DNA of 64,000 nt from Fratercula arctica (taxonomy: Eukaryota > Chordata > Aves > Charadriiformes > Alcidae), in the NCBI GenBank assembly GCA_947846985.1, contig CANTUZ010000001.1, positions 111,183,757 to 111,247,756 of the forward strand. The letters run 5' to 3'. The notes under the pieces were generated by a model. That model was given only the letters and a program-made list of their open reading frames with translations. It did no database searches and was not told the DNA's origin. Of the stretch, positions 11,938 to 25,640 are shown piece after piece (within the stretch, counting starts at the first letter, position 1; each line of letters begins with the position of its first letter). A program made the translations under genes and the position numbers.

Positions 11938-14900
11938 GAGCACCTAATCGATTCCAGTAAGAACTGGAAGAGAGTTTAAAAAACAGTGTGTTTGTGTGGG
12001 TGTGTTTGCGTATTGTGCTTGAGGTTTCATAACTTGTTTACCATGGTCATTCTTGTCATCTGAGTTCTTGACATTGTACTTGTAATCGCTGGAGCACATG
12101 CAGTACATGTGTACTGGTACAGATATCACTGACTCCCCTGAAAGAGATGGAAGGAGGGTGGACTTGATTGTACCAATCCAGCAGGTTGTCGCAGGGTTCA
12201 CATCAAGTCTCACTCTTCCACCGGGCATCAAAGCAACCTCAGCAGGTGATGTGTCTTCACAAGCCCTTTGGTATCTTCATGCTTTGTTTTGCTTCTCCCA
12301 GTGCAAAAAGCCATACTTCGGGAGCTGTGGAGTGATTGTCTCAAATCCTGGGCAAGTCGTCTGCCACATATCAGCTTTTCAAAGTAGATACGTATGGAGC
12401 ACAAAGGGAACAGACTTTGAAATATATGCAAGGACATGCTCAGACTTAAAATTTTTCCTCATAGGGAAAATTCACTACCAGCAACATGCAAGCATTGCCC
12501 AGCAGATGACACGGAGGAATAAATTTAAGAAGCTGAAGATGGTTCATTTGCACATCTCTGATTGCAGCTTACATCTGCACTGTTACAGCAATTGCTGTGA
12601 AAGCAATGGCTGAAACATCACTACCAAGCCTTTCAGGTCAGGGGCAGCCCTGAAAAAGAGACACCAAACCAGGATGACAATCTGTAAAATCTGGGGAAGT
12701 TAGGAGTTAGAAGCGGGGCCTGTCATGACCTTTAAGGATAAAGTAAAACACAAGACCAACACATTTGTGCTACAGTCCCCTCTGTCTCCAAGCACCCAAG
12801 AGATTTGGCCTTAACAGATCTTTTGATGGGCCAAAACCCTTGCAAATACCTGCAGCAACACGCCCACCCTGTTGGCTGGTGGGAGCCAAAGAAATAGAAA
12901 CTGATAAGGACACAAGGGCTGCTCAGAAGGTCCATATGGTTTGATTCAATAGATAGAAAAAAGCTAGAGGCATGCAGGACTAAACGCGGCACAGTCCTGT
13001 GAGGTGGCAGGACTCCTCAGGGAGCACAAGCACACCAGACACCTGCCTATGTTGTCCAAAATAAACAGGGAGATTCACAAGCTTTGTTCAGAGAAAGGCA
13101 AAAACAGACAAGACAGGTTGAAAGCTGTGCCTAGCATCAAAGCACATCGTGGCTTGAAACCCATCAAGGCTGTTAATACTAAAGGTCAGCGTATTTCATT
13201 AGTCATAGGAATGTCTACCTATGAGTTCCTGCCAATGAAACATCAGCAATTATCTTTCATGTTTAAACAACCTTGCACAGTGTTTTACATAACAAGGAAT
13301 GTATCGCCACTCAAGTTTAAATGGAACTATTACAATCAACCACTATAATAAGTACGCACTGCAAGGCAAGAATTTCCTGATGAGAGCTTCTACAGCAGCA
13401 GCAGATGCATAACTCCGGAATATTTGCTCCTTTCATGTTTTGTACCAGAACTAACATGAAGATTTCTGAAAAAGAGTAACTCTGTGCAGTGATAGAAGAT
13501 TAGGACTCGCCTCCCTCCACTCCATCAGTACTTCAATCCAACAGAGAACTGGATAATTAGGTTTTTTTCTTTTTTTTTTTTTTTTTTTTGGTGATATGAG
13601 AATAGCTGTTTCTAGTTAATTTCTAGCCATATGTTGTTACAGTTTTATGTTCCCTTTAATGTGTGTGCACGCACTTGGTGACAGCATTTCTAGGGATGTA
13701 TTAACCACCAGTGATACCTTGTGCTTAACTACATCCACAGGAAAAGTCTGAAAAAGGAATAAAAAAGGGAAAATGAAGGAAAAAGTTAAAATTGCATTAA
13801 ATATATCTGATTTCTTCATTATCACTTCCTGCCAGCCATCCCCAGTTAGGCAAACCATGTTCAACTTGTTTTAATATACTTAATCACATTACTGAATGAC
13901 TCCTTGGGGTTTTTTTTTAAAAAAAAAAAAAAAAGGTGATTGCCACGCGGGACAGGAGACCACTGTGTTAATCCATGAATATGATGTATTGTATTACACT
14001 TGTCTGATAAGTTTGTGCAACAGAGGCTGGTAGACCCAGGAGGTTATTGAAAACTAGAAGGAAGAGTTAGTTCTGTGCAATAGCAGGCTGTTACACAGCA
14101 CAACTAGAAAGAACACATTCATATTAGATGCAGCATAATTACCCGCCTTGACAAATAGCGTGAAGACTGAGATGTCTGTCAATTGTAAAGAGCTCATTTT
14201 CCAGCTAGGGTTACATAATTTGTCAGCCTTATGCCATTAAAGAGTTATATTCCCACCAAATCAGTTTTCTAGTCCAGTCGCTCATGTGGCATCACCAGCA
14301 TTAGTGAAACGACCACCACCAGGGCAGCTTGACCCATCTGGAAAGATGATGCTGAGGCCAGCAACCTGCACAAATCACTTCCTGCCAAACCAAAGGAGGC
14401 CTATGGAAAGCTATCATAGCCCTATCACTTTACATGCTTATTAAAAAAAAAAGGTTTCTTATTTTCAGAAGAACGGTACAGGGATTCACTTATGCAATGA
14501 ATTTAAGGAAAGACCCCTCTACACAGCTGTTTACAGAAACATCGTTAGCTCTGTCAGTGTCCATGCTTTGGCTGTAATGCAACCATTGATTTTGCTTAGT
14601 ATTCTTATTTTTATAGAACTGTTCTGGTAGGCTTTTTGACAAATATCTTTCTATGAAGAGTCTTACTTGTCATAACCCAATATTTTTTTTATGGAAATAT
14701 CCCATATTTGAAGTCTTGGAATAGTTTTTGCCTTGGGAAAACAGTTTTCTGCACGAATCCCCCTGTTCTCTATGTCACGCAGCCCTTCTGCTCCATTTCA
14801 TAAAGTGATCAAAACTAGTTCTTCAGATAAACAATCCTAGATAGCAAAATAAATTTCAGGTTTTGGACATGATGTGTTTACATAATTGGCTTTCTCATGC

Positions 14901-15524
14901 TAGTCTAAAGACGTGGTTTCTTTGCTGCCAGACAGGGTTTGCTTTTGTCTGACAAAAACATGCTGCAGTCAAAGATTTAAAATGATTAGTGTAATTGCAA
15001 AGGCAGGAATTTAAGTGGCATTTAACAAAGCCACCAAACATCTTAAGCTTCTTCCCCTCTTATCCCTACCTTAGAAACCCTCAAACCAAAGCCAACCCCA
15101 GCTACTGAAGACTGAAAACTGTGATTGCCTCAAACATTCATAGCTAGTATTTACACAGGTTACGGAATACAGAAAGACTCAAAGGAAAACGTTGCATTTG
15201 GTCTAATACCACTGTAATGAACAAAATAAAAAAAAAAATCCCAACAGAAGCAGCGGTCAATACATGAAAGGAGCTTTGTACAAAAGTAAGCATGAAACAG
15301 ACTGAATACATAGACTTTGATAACTAATCTACTCCAGGTATCTTGCTTTACAACCCAAGTAAACACAAGATACACTCAGTATTTTGTGAAAGGCAACTAA
15401 GCAAGGTTGGGATTTACCCCCTACCTTTTCCTTCAAATGACTTCAAGTGACTTCACCTACTTTCACCTTGCCAGCCAATTTCCTCCTGAGGCGGACAGCT
15501 CGCTCGCTCAGTTTTTGGTAGAGG
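11938..15524. other. Intergenic DNA, no gene recognised
   Basis: This lies between the CR1 copy and the LTR relic. It holds a 171-codon plus-strand open frame at 12098-12613 with no recognisable domain (listed as a finding). There are long T tracts at about 13561-13590 and T/A tracts at about 13910-13934. I see nothing else that I can name. Confidence 0.5.
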
Positions 15525-15921
15525 TGGTGGGTTGACCCCAACAAACAGCCAAACACCCTCACAAGCTGCTCGCTCAATCCCCTCTCCTTCGGGATGGGGA
15601 GGAAATAGAAGGAAGGCGAAAAGACTTGTGGATTGAGATAATACTTCAACAGGGAAAGCAAAAGCTGCACACGCAAGCAAAGCAGAAATAGGAATTCATT
15701 CGTGACTTCCCATCAGCAGGCAGATGTCCAGACACTTCCTGGCAAGGAGGAAGCAGAGGCAGAGTAGGAAACAGAAAGCATTCAGGCTGTGCAAGCACCA
15801 TTCAGCAAAAGCCAAAACATTGATATTTTATCAACACCATTTTAGGCACAAACCCACAATGCAGCACCACAGGGCTGCTATGAAGAGCATTAACCCCAGC
15901 CAGATCCAGTACAGCAGGACA
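15525..15921 (-). mobile_element. Solo LTR relic of an avian endogenous retrovirus, internally deleted
   Basis: On the minus strand this resembles a widespread bird ERV LTR. It starts with TG at about 15921 and has the landmark GTGTTGATAAAATATCAATG, a version of a motif I know from such LTRs. Near the other end it keeps the plus-strand block GGAATTCATTCGTGACTTCC and, further left, TGTGGATTGAGATAA. The part that normally lies between these, including the TATA-like element and the promoter core, is missing at about 15740-15770. No gag, pol or env sequence flanks it, so it is a solo LTR remnant. The assignment rests on remembered consensus features; subfamily and edges are uncertain. Confidence 0.7.
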
Positions 15922-18900
15922 GCTAGCTGCTCGCCCCCAATCCCTTCTTGCCAGTAAAGAGAATAGAAGATAGACCAGAGTCAGTGCCTTTGCTACAAAA
16001 CTCAAGCAGACTATTGGAAAGTAGCAGAATAAAAAATTACTATGGGGAAAACACATCAACATAAGAGCATTTGCAGCTTAGTTTCTTCAGTGTTCGCAGG
16101 CACATCTTTCTTCATATATGCACTGTATCTATTTTGTCATAAACCTCATACCCTGAGCAAAGACTAAATATTCAACACATTAAATTTACATCATCCTATC
16201 ATAGACTGTCCTTGTTCTATACATATAAATTGTGATTTGTGAGGCATAGCCAGAAAAAACAAGCAAGATTAGAGGGAGTTTCCTCGTAGCTTTTAACAAT
16301 GCTGAAGATTATCTTGGAGCCAAATGGTGTGGGTGATTAGTGTTGCATCAATTTTAATCCTCTCCTAATATTTTCAGAAATTATTGTCTTTGTCTTAACT
16401 TTAGAAGACAGTTTTCAGAAGCAGTTCAATCAAACACTTCGATGTTTTTTCCAGGGTTCAGAATAGCTTTGTAAATATGCAAAAATATCAGCTAAACTAA
16501 GACCTATGACTTCAATGCTTAGAAGTTCTTATATTTTGTCCTAATTCATTTTAGGCTTTAATTTACCACAAATAACCAAGAGTTATTTATATTTACAGGG
16601 TACATATTGTACTCACAGGCATGAAAAATATAATTTGTCTCATCTAATGAGTCATAATTAGTTTTTGTTCTTACCTTTCCATAAGCAGAATATTTTTAAC
16701 GTATTCAACTGGAGTTATTTTTACCCAATGATTTACACAATTCTTTTTAATAAGAGCAGTCATATGTCAGCCTGCCACTATTACTGCAACTTATTTTCAG
16801 ATAAAACAAAAATTAGAAAAGCCTACACAAAGGAAACATTGCATGAAGAAATAAAGGCAACTATGACCAAAAGTTTTGGACTTTTTTTTAAACGCACATG
16901 AAGCTTTCAGAAAGATGTCATATCTCTCCTTGGAAATTTGAATACAACTGTAAATAATTTGGAAATCTAAAGAGTTAAAACATAAGAAACTGCTCGCTCT
17001 CCATTACAGCAAATAACCCACACCCTCAAATCCTTCAAAAGACTTGCACCATATACTACGAGGCGTGAAAACACACACGTGCAGAGTCTTCCTTGGCAAA
17101 AAAAAAATCCCATTAATTTTTAGGAAGATGCCGCTTAGAGGCTGATCGTTATGAAACTCAGATCCTAGCTAAGGTATGATGTATGAAAATATGTAAAATA
17201 CTGCTTCATCTCTGTAGCAGTCCTCCAACAATGACAACGTGCCCAGTTTGGAAACATTAGTCAAGGAGGAAACTCTTAAATGATGAATACTTCAATTCCT
17301 TAATTCTGTTAAATTATGGAGCAGAAGAAAGACGGATCATAGACCTCAATACGTCCAGAACAGAAAAGCCACATTTAAGTTAAAGAAAACAATTTCTGCT
17401 GTTCATTCAGGTAAGCCTCACCCTTCACTACTTTACCAGTAAAGTAATTTTTGAGCGCTGAGAAGGGAGACTTGTAAATAAACAAGTTCTTCCTTTAACC
17501 ATTAATGGGCAGTTAAGAACATGGAGTGATAAAAAAAAAAAATACGGAAACTAAAACTTCAAGCTCCTTAAAACATAATTTGAAAGCACAACTGTGACTC
17601 ACAGATTAATACAGAAAAATATCACCCTGCATTTTGTCCAAGTACCATATAATTGCTTACCTAGTCTGGTATCTTACTATTCAAACAGCTGGTCTCCCTT
17701 TGTCAGAGGATTAGCTACACCACTTTCCTGTCTTTCAGAGCACATGGTTAACTAACTTTTTACTAAATTGAATATAGTGAGCAAAACAAATTTCATAGGA
17801 GAAAAAAAACCAACCAACCAAACAGAAAGGTCAAACAGTTTTTCCATTAAAATCTGTTTTCCAGAAGTACTCACCAAGCTGAAATAACCATTCCATTCTC
17901 AATCTTCAAAATAAACCTCAGGACAGTAAGGCTTGAATTGCGGGAGGAGGAGACAACAGCAAGGAAATCAAAACTTACTGTCCATAGAATACGCCATTCT
18001 AGTGATGCCTGCCTGTTATTGCAATTCAAGAACTTGAATTATTCAGTACAAAGAACCACTCAGCACCAGCAGGTGAGGATGAACTTGAGTTCTCATTGAC
18101 TGTTAAAAAGACCATGGAGCAACAACTTCTGGGGCCAGAGATACCAAGAATTACCAGTACTCTTTTAGGTGAGAGGAAAGTATGTATTTCGAAGTGCAGA
18201 AATATAAATCCTTATCAGCCCTTTACACTAAGAGAGGTTATCTTTAAAGAAAGTTCTTCCACGATGTCTAAATCTCTATGGAGGCATTGTGCCCAGGGAT
18301 ACATCCCCATGGGCCACTTAATTTACTTCTGTGACAGAGCTAAACTATCATATTTGACTGAAGAGTGCTGATTTAAGGTGCACCCAAGCAAAGCAGCTCT
18401 GGAACTCATGTGCCTCTTGGAATGTGTCTGAGTCTTCAGCCAGTCACGGTGACAGGCAGCTACAAGCCTCACTGCATAACAGCAAGGAGCGACCTTGGTT
18501 GAAGTCTTGCAATCCAAGTGTGATGCTAGACAGAAGGTGAAACAGCAGTAGCTGAATTCCTCTTCATAAACCATCAGAATACAAAGAGCAGGAGGAAGAA
18601 ATTGTCTTTCCATGAGTATTGCAAGGAAAAATTTTCCAGCCTCACAAGACAGGCAAGGTGCACACCTGCCGTTAGAATGTAGAGGTGGATCCCATAAAGG
18701 TCCTAATTATTATGCTTCCTATATTTACATATTCATCTTGCAAATCTTGTACTTTGCTTTTATTAATCTATTGCTACATAGAAGGAAAATGTGCGTGGGA
18801 CAAATATTCTACCAATCTCATTAGACTTTTTCTAACCAAGACAAATTCCTGATTTCAATATGGAGCAAAATCTAATACTCTCTTCCAGCGTTAAAACTAC

Positions 18901-20439
18901 TGTACCATCCTTTTACAGTACCAGCAATGAAACCATATATGCATTTGTTTTATCCTCCTCAGAGTTTATTTTGCATGTAATTTTATACAGTTTATATTTC
19001 ACATCATACATTTATTCCTTCTCTTGGAAAAAGAGGTTTGACACAGACACTTGCCTTGCATTACGTTTTGAAATCTGGAACTGGTGCCAGTAAAAAAACA
19101 AACCACCCTATAAAACATATTAGATCAATACAATGTAAATATAACATGTATTAGAAGTTGCTCGTTATTTCACTACAAGGAAAACAATCTGGAAAAAAAA
19201 AGATAATCAGTTCCAGTTGCTAAAACAGTTCAGTGTATTTTCTTTGAAGTCTTAGTGTAACGGGAATGCTTTTATTAGCCCACTACCAAACAATGATCAA
19301 ACCGGCGCAGAGGAAAATGAAGCATGATCCTAAACAGTATTATGGTACTCAACTGCAATATAAAATTCCGTCACACAGAACATAGCAGACTGGGGATGTT
19401 CATAAAGCCCTTTCAGTGTGAACTCTCTCTGCAAAAGACTGTTTTCCATCATGCTGCATTATTCCACCATATCCCGTATTTTGCTTTAGAAGTAAGCCAC
19501 AAGTAAGCATTCCAAGAACTGTGAATAGATTTTCAGTGTTGGCACAACTATTCAGTAATTTACACAATGGTTCACGTAGCAAACTGGGTAAAATTATGAC
19601 TTGGAAATGGTCACGGACATCTTCCTCTTTGGCTACTTTAAAAGTTAGAAAATTCAGATTTGTACAAAAGACATTCATTTCAGAACCAATTCAAATATGT
19701 TTTTAAATAAATGGAACAAAATAAAGCATGTCTTGTTAATTTGGTATTAATTTTCCAGAATACTCTGCAATACTTTTTCAAATATACAAAATCTTACTCT
19801 TTACAAAAAAGTTGTAGCTCATGAAAGAACTCCCTTGAATAATCTTAGCAGCACTCCAATAATTAACTACCTTGATTTTATTGAAAAAACACCTTAGTTT
19901 GATCACTGTATTTTGAGACTGCTTCTTCATGAGAAGCAATGTTTCAAAAGTTATAAAAGTGCAAGAACATCACCATGTTCCAAGCTGAAAGGCAGCTTCT
20001 GGAGATAGCGAAATCAGTATTGCAAGGTCCTGACATTAGTGAAATAAATGCAATGGGAAGAATTACATTTTAAGTAGATCCTCCAGTGTGGTATGATTGC
20101 AGTAAGAACATAACACTCTCCTCACTGAACATTTTAGTCATCTAAATAAAACGGTTGTGTCATTTTTTTCAGCTGTAGCAAGTGAGATGGACAGACTAAG
20201 TGACTTGATTGGGAGCAAATAAGCAACACACGCAATAGCATCAGCAGGTCACCAGTCAATTGGCCTGCTCATTTTGCTGTTCAGCATTTTTGTGCAATTT
20301 TAATTAAATAAAAAATGGCAAAGTACAATACTCTCAGAGGACCTTCTCATCCACTTGGATAAACGTTTCTAATTCCATGTTGGACTTCATTGAAGAAGAG
20401 GAGCCTCAAATTAGGTCCCACAAACCGTTAAGGCTGCCT
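15922..20439. other. Intergenic DNA downstream of GBE1
   Basis: No exon is recognisable. Open frames are short (the longest about 96 codons at 18613-18323 on the minus strand) and have no domain. Further AATAAA-like motifs occur on the minus strand (for example TTTATT at 19877-19882 on plus), so a longer GBE1 3' UTR cannot be excluded. Confidence 0.5.
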
Positions 20440-20903
20440 TTTAGCCAAAACCTTCTGTTTTATTTAAGCAAACTACTTACTTTTAGTAAGAAGCATTACT
20501 ATATAATAAACATTTGAATTCACTATCAAAAGAGAGGATTACAAGAAATAACAAACTTTGGAGCAGGATCACTCTTGTTATTCCTGATAAAATTATGTAA
20601 ACAACAATTTAATTGAGAATACCTGCTGCTTTGCAATATCTTAAGTGTAATTTTGTACTACTAGAACTACAAAACCAACGTTTTCCTTTCTGCCTCTTTT
20701 GTAGAGTTTCGTCAAAAGAGGTTCTAGCAAGTCAAGAGCTCTGCAATTATATGTGAATATTAATCTTAAATTTTAAACACCTAATACTACTATATTCAGT
20801 TTCAGAAAGCTTCCTTAGAGCAAGTTTTGTTATACTTAGTACTAGTACAGCGTATCAGCACTTCTTGTATGACTTGCTTCTTCAGCGGTAGTTACAGAGA
20901 ACT
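20440..20903 (-). other. GBE1: Probable GBE1 3' untranslated region
   Basis: This is the sequence directly following the TGA stop on the minus strand, down to just past the first AATAAA motif. The left edge is inferred only from that motif. No other gene overlaps it. Confidence 0.5.
20459..20464 (-). terminator. GBE1: Candidate poly(A) signal AATAAA for GBE1
   Basis: The plus strand reads TTTATT, which is AATAAA on the gene strand, about 440 nt downstream of the stop codon. It is the first canonical hexamer I find below the stop. A weaker ATTAAA variant lies closer, at 20608-20613. Neither has transcript support here. Confidence 0.4.
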
Positions 20904-20960
20904 TCATTTTGGGATATCCGTATTCTGAAGCACAATAGCCACTCTGCTTGGAATGTACAC
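20904..20960 (-). CDS. GBE1: GBE1 last coding exon (exon 16 by human numbering)
   Basis: Read on the minus strand, this exon encodes VYIPSRVAIVLQNTDIPK followed by TGA. It is nearly identical to the C-terminus of vertebrate glycogen branching enzyme, whose human form ends with a similar 18-residue peptide starting VYIPSRVA. The acceptor reads TTTTTACTAG directly before GTG. The exon starts in phase 0, matching the phase-0 end of the preceding exon at 31411. The residues form the last strand of the C-terminal beta domain. The last six residues (NTDIPK) differ most from human; the core is conserved. The exon contributes 54 coding bases plus the stop, and the 3' UTR continues below 20904. Confidence 0.96.
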   Translation of the reverse strand: MYIPSRVAIVLQNTDIPK

Positions 20961-22479
20961 CTAGTAAAAATATGACAAGAACAAGAACAGCTGAAAAAAC
21001 CATCAACTTCACAGGATACAATTTCTAAATAGCAGCATGTGAAAACACACACGTGAAATATTTTAACTGTTAAAAATTTGGGTCATATTAATCAAACTTA
21101 AAAATTATTGACTGCTTAGTCCCCAGCACTTGAATTACACGAGGTAATCTAAAGTTTAAAAGTCAGCCTCATTGCAATCTCTCCTTTGTTTTTTCTTTTT
21201 CTTTTTTTTTTTTTTTTTTTTTTAATTCTCACCTTGATATATTTTAAAGTGGCTACCAGTAGAGGGCCTCATGTGACTTACAATGACTGATTTCAAAAGC
21301 CTGAGATCATCCAGGTCAATAGACTGTACAATGATAAATAACAAAGTTTCACAACAGCATTTGAACACTTCTGCTGTGAATTAAAGTTGCCCCAAGGTCT
21401 ATGATGTCATTTCATACAGGTAAATACTAGCAATATGACACAGCATTCGTGTTACAGCAGAGCATTCGCCTCACTCTTAGCATCTATGGAGTTTCAGTGT
21501 CTGAGCAACAAAACTCACTCTTGAAGCTAGACAGATGCAAAATTAGCCATTAAATTATTGCATTTTGCTTCACCCCTTTCTTCCTGATTACCATGAAAAA
21601 AGCCCAAACACATATAATCAAAAGACTTCCCATAGATCACAAAAGAACTCGTGGCAACGTATTTTACACGACATCCCTTCCAAGCAGTGTAGAGTCACAA
21701 TCTGAAAACCAGACCGATATGTACTACCTACCAATTACCTTGATATATGGTATTCCATCAATTGTCAAGCACATGAACGTGTTTGCTGAACAAGTCAATA
21801 AAAATGCAATTATAAAAGGTAACACAAGATTGAAGATTATTTGCTTCATTCTGACAATATCCTCTTTTGGATTATCCTCCATCCCTGTGGAATGACTAAT
21901 ATTCTGCAATTTCAACTACATTATCTGCAAACTAGACCCTGATGGCATGAAAGGCTTTCATAGTTTTCAAAACGGAATAAAGCAATAAAGTAAAAAGCTT
22001 TAGGAAAAGGAGAAAAATGAAAAGAACAGCTGATCTTCATTGAACCAGACGGAGCTATGTCCAATGCTTCTTGAAAGGCAGTGAATATAATGATTTCCCC
22101 TAAGGTTTTGGTGATAAATAGCTACTACGAATCTGTGCAGGAGAGGAAATACTTAATGAAGTCAACTGCCTCAGAATGTATAGATGAAGGAGAGATTTTA
22201 AAATAGTGTATTGAGAAATTCAGCGCTCTGGGTTTATATGATGAAGTGAGAAGGAAGAAGGAACAAATAGGAATAATCTTTTTAAGACAGAATGTCTAAA
22301 AAGTTACTTCAGTTAAGGGAACAAAAATTAACATTAATACAGGACACAGCAATTCTCAATTATATTCTAGTCAATAATATGTCAGATCCTAGGAGGAGTA
22401 AATTAGCCCAGTTCCTTTAAAGTCAATTTATATCCGCTGAGAAGCTGGGAGCAGTGTGGAAGCATCCCACTCCTATGCC

Positions 22480-22495
22480 AATCAGAATTCTGATT
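22480..22495. repeat. Perfect 16-bp palindrome in GBE1 intron 15
   Basis: AATCAGAATTCTGATT is its own reverse complement. It is flanked by GCC on both sides, and GCCAATCAGAATT is repeated directly after it, so the site combines an inverted and a direct repeat. Confidence 0.85.
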
Positions 22496-24594
22496 GCCAA
22501 TCAGAATTTTTAAACTGGTTTTAAGCACAATTTCAGAACTTGTGCAAATGATTGTATTTAGACTGATGAGATTATGTTTTCTGTTTGCCATGAAGAGATG
22601 CAACTGACAGCTGATTACTTCAGTTGTGTTTTTTTTCCTTACCTGGGCAAATTAAACATGCGTTTTAGTGTGTTTTGTATTGGTGGGCTTCTTGCTAAAT
22701 CACAGAAAAGCCAAACATGGCATTATCTCCTAATCTTATAAATTTATTGCACTGGTCACTGTAACCACCTCTAAGGCTTAAATAAAACTGAAAGAAGTAA
22801 CAAAACAATTAGGGCATGAAGAATGAATAAATATTAATTATTGATCAAATACAGTAGGAATTAAATATGAATAATAATTATTTATTTCCACTGCTATACA
22901 ATTTTTTTAAAAGGAAAAATACTACAAAAGTATTAGATAATTCTTGTTACAAGTTTATCAGGATTATTTCACCCTACTGCCCCCCCAACAGTATTTCCAG
23001 AAATACTACGGTATATACTCTGTCTTTATTATTTGTCTAAATAGATAGAACACAGGAAGGGGAAGAAAAATGTGACCATTAAGCTTGGAATGGTTGCTTG
23101 TCATTCCTGAGGTAAAGTAAAATCTGGAAGATTATCTGCCCAGGATCCCAGCAAGGTTTTCAGCCTTCTCAGCTCAGATTTCTCACCTCTGCTTCCTCCT
23201 CTTCTGACATCCCAAATCTCAGAACTTTCTCAGCTTTTCCACTCCATTATTATTCTTTTTCCTTCAGCACCTCTCACCTGAACTGCCGCTCTTGTAATAA
23301 CATATCCCCATTAATTTAAATTTATTTTCTCTATCCTTTTCCTGAGCGGACTGAGGTGTACCGAGTAGACTGTGCTCCAACCATATGCTACAAAAAGTCA
23401 GGAATCCATTACTGACAGGATAAGTTGAAATGCAAGGATCTTATTGTATGGTTGAGTCCAGACATTTTCAAATAAATAAAAATATGGATAATCCTTAGCT
23501 AAAAGCTAAGTAGTAACATTAGGTATATTTTAATTGATGTCTATCTGCTTTAGATTAAGAACTCTACTTGCAGAGTTCTTACAGAATCTTACAGATACTT
23601 ACAGAATCAGTGTTCTGATTCATATTAGAACACATACATACAGTACATACTATTATAGAAATTATTATTACAGAAATAAATGTGCAATAGCATACAACAA
23701 AAGGCTAATATCCTCAGACACTGGAACAACCATGCTCAGTTCTGTCTTCCTTAAATACTGAAAAAAATGGCAACCACAGTTCCTTTTTGCATTTCCTAGG
23801 TAAAGTATCATGGATTATTTTTTTTCATCTCCTTTTTTGCCTTTAAATTACTTAGGTACAAATTATAATACAGAGTTTTAAAGATAACTCCAACACACTG
23901 AAATGCATTAATGAAGACATCTGTTCTGACACGTTACGATGTGTGTCTGTGACAAACTCCTTTCTATTCACTTAGTACACAGCATAACCCCGGTCTTTTC
24001 AGTCAGGCTGCTACTCAGCAAGTTGGTTTCTAAGCTTTACTGATGCATGGGATTCCCCTGCAGAATTTTTCTTCATTAGTTTTTTTATGAAGTTTCTGTT
24101 GGCTAAATCCTCAAATTTATCAAGACCCATCTGGATTGGACCTCTAACATTCAATTTATCAATTGAATGAATGATTCAATGAATTAATCAATTGAATGGT
24201 GACTCACCATTCCAGTCACTGTTGAAGACTCCGAACAGTATCAGTCCCAGTAGCATTTCCTAGCTAGGGCACTCTGCTTGATACCAGTCAGCAGCTGGAC
24301 ACCGAGCTTCTGATTACTAAAACTGCAGCAGCCCAGCCAGTTTTTAACCCCCCTAAATCTTACCAGACTGTATTTCCTCGGCTCCTAGGTAAGACTGCTG
24401 TAGGAGAAGACACAAAGTTTTACTGCAGTGACTGTAGTAACCTCATGCACACAGCTAGAATCGTTTCATCACAGAAAGCAATCAGGTTGATCATGCAGGT
24501 TTTGCCTTTCTGATTGACCCATCTCATATAGTCCACTTGTTTAGATACAGATTCCACAAAGAGGTGGTCCTTCACCTCGCAAGGGACTGAGAGG

Positions 24595-24615
24595 AGAGTC
24601 TGACTCTCAGACTCT
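24595..24615. repeat. Perfect short hairpin, 9-bp arms and 3-nt loop
   Basis: AGAGTCTGA, then CTC, then TCAGACTCT: the arms are exact reverse complements. It is short enough to be chance in 64 kb, but it is perfect. Confidence 0.85.
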
Positions 24616-25564
24616 GACTACAGATCCCTCAGCCTGCCTTTTCACTTTTAATACAGCCTTCATTCAGTTGTCAGAGATTTCCCCTGACCACTATGATTTT
24701 TCACAAATGACAGTCAGCAGCCTTGCAATCACACCTCTGACACCATTCCAAACCTCTGTGTCTATCCCACCTTTAGGGTGTCCCTAACCTATGGCTCTGC
24801 TACTTTCTTTTCAATAGTATATTGGCACACAAATGGGTCTGGGACCAGGCTTTACTCTTGGAATCTGAGCTAAAAAAGGCATCGAATACTCCTGTACTCT
24901 CCATAGTGCCCCATCACAAGTTTGACAATTCCTTTTGTCAAGGGACTTGAATTTTTTCTTAAGCTGCTTTTTCTTTAGTATACCTGTAGAATCCCCTTCT
25001 TGCTGCTCTTCATTATCTCTGTCTAGTTTTTATATATTTAGTACATGGCCTGCAATATATATATATCTACCTATAGATAGATAAATACAATAAAAGTATA
25101 TAGAGATGTCCTGATTAAAACCATCATAGCAGACCTAGGTATTCATCAGCAAAAGACGTTGTCAGAGATATGTCATTTCTGATGTTTTTTTGTGCCCTAG
25201 GAGGGTCTCAGGAGTTTATTCTTGTCTTCTCTTTTTCTTTCATACACTGTCGCTGAATTATATAGTTCTAATTACCACCTTCCTTTCCGTTGATCTCTGC
25301 TCTTCTAACCTGCTTCTTTTTGATCACAAGGTTTATCCCGTTCATGTCTCCTTCACCATTTCATGAAGCTCATTTGATGAACATGGACAGAACTGAAAAC
25401 TCAAAAGTACAGAATACTAAAAAGAATCCATTCAAAGCTAACCGTCCTGACTATCAGTCAATCAAATCATCCTCTGAATCTGGCTTCTGTTTCAAGCTTT
25501 CTGTGTTCACCTTAGAGGCCCCTCCCAGCTCTTTCCTCCCCAACAGGCTCCTCCACATTGGAAA

Positions 25565-25640
25565 TGGCCTCAGGAGGCCCAAACTCCCTGCTGAAAGCCA
25601 GGTCAGCTATGAGGTCAGACCAGGTTACTCAGGGCTTTAG
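25565..25640 (-). mobile_element. Short degraded CR1 fragment
   Basis: The plus strand resembles the reverse complement of a CR1 3' region: an AACTCCCTGCTGAAAGCCAGG block, then GGTTACTCAGGGCTTTA. No tail is preserved and the copy is diverged. The call rests on these two blocks in the right order and spacing. Confidence 0.5.

Noticed and set aside
17065..21055. The 17-mer GTGAAAACACACACGTG present at both 17065-17081 and 21039-21055
   Set aside because: It is mostly a CA-rich simple sequence and the flanks do not match, so it is probably coincidence.
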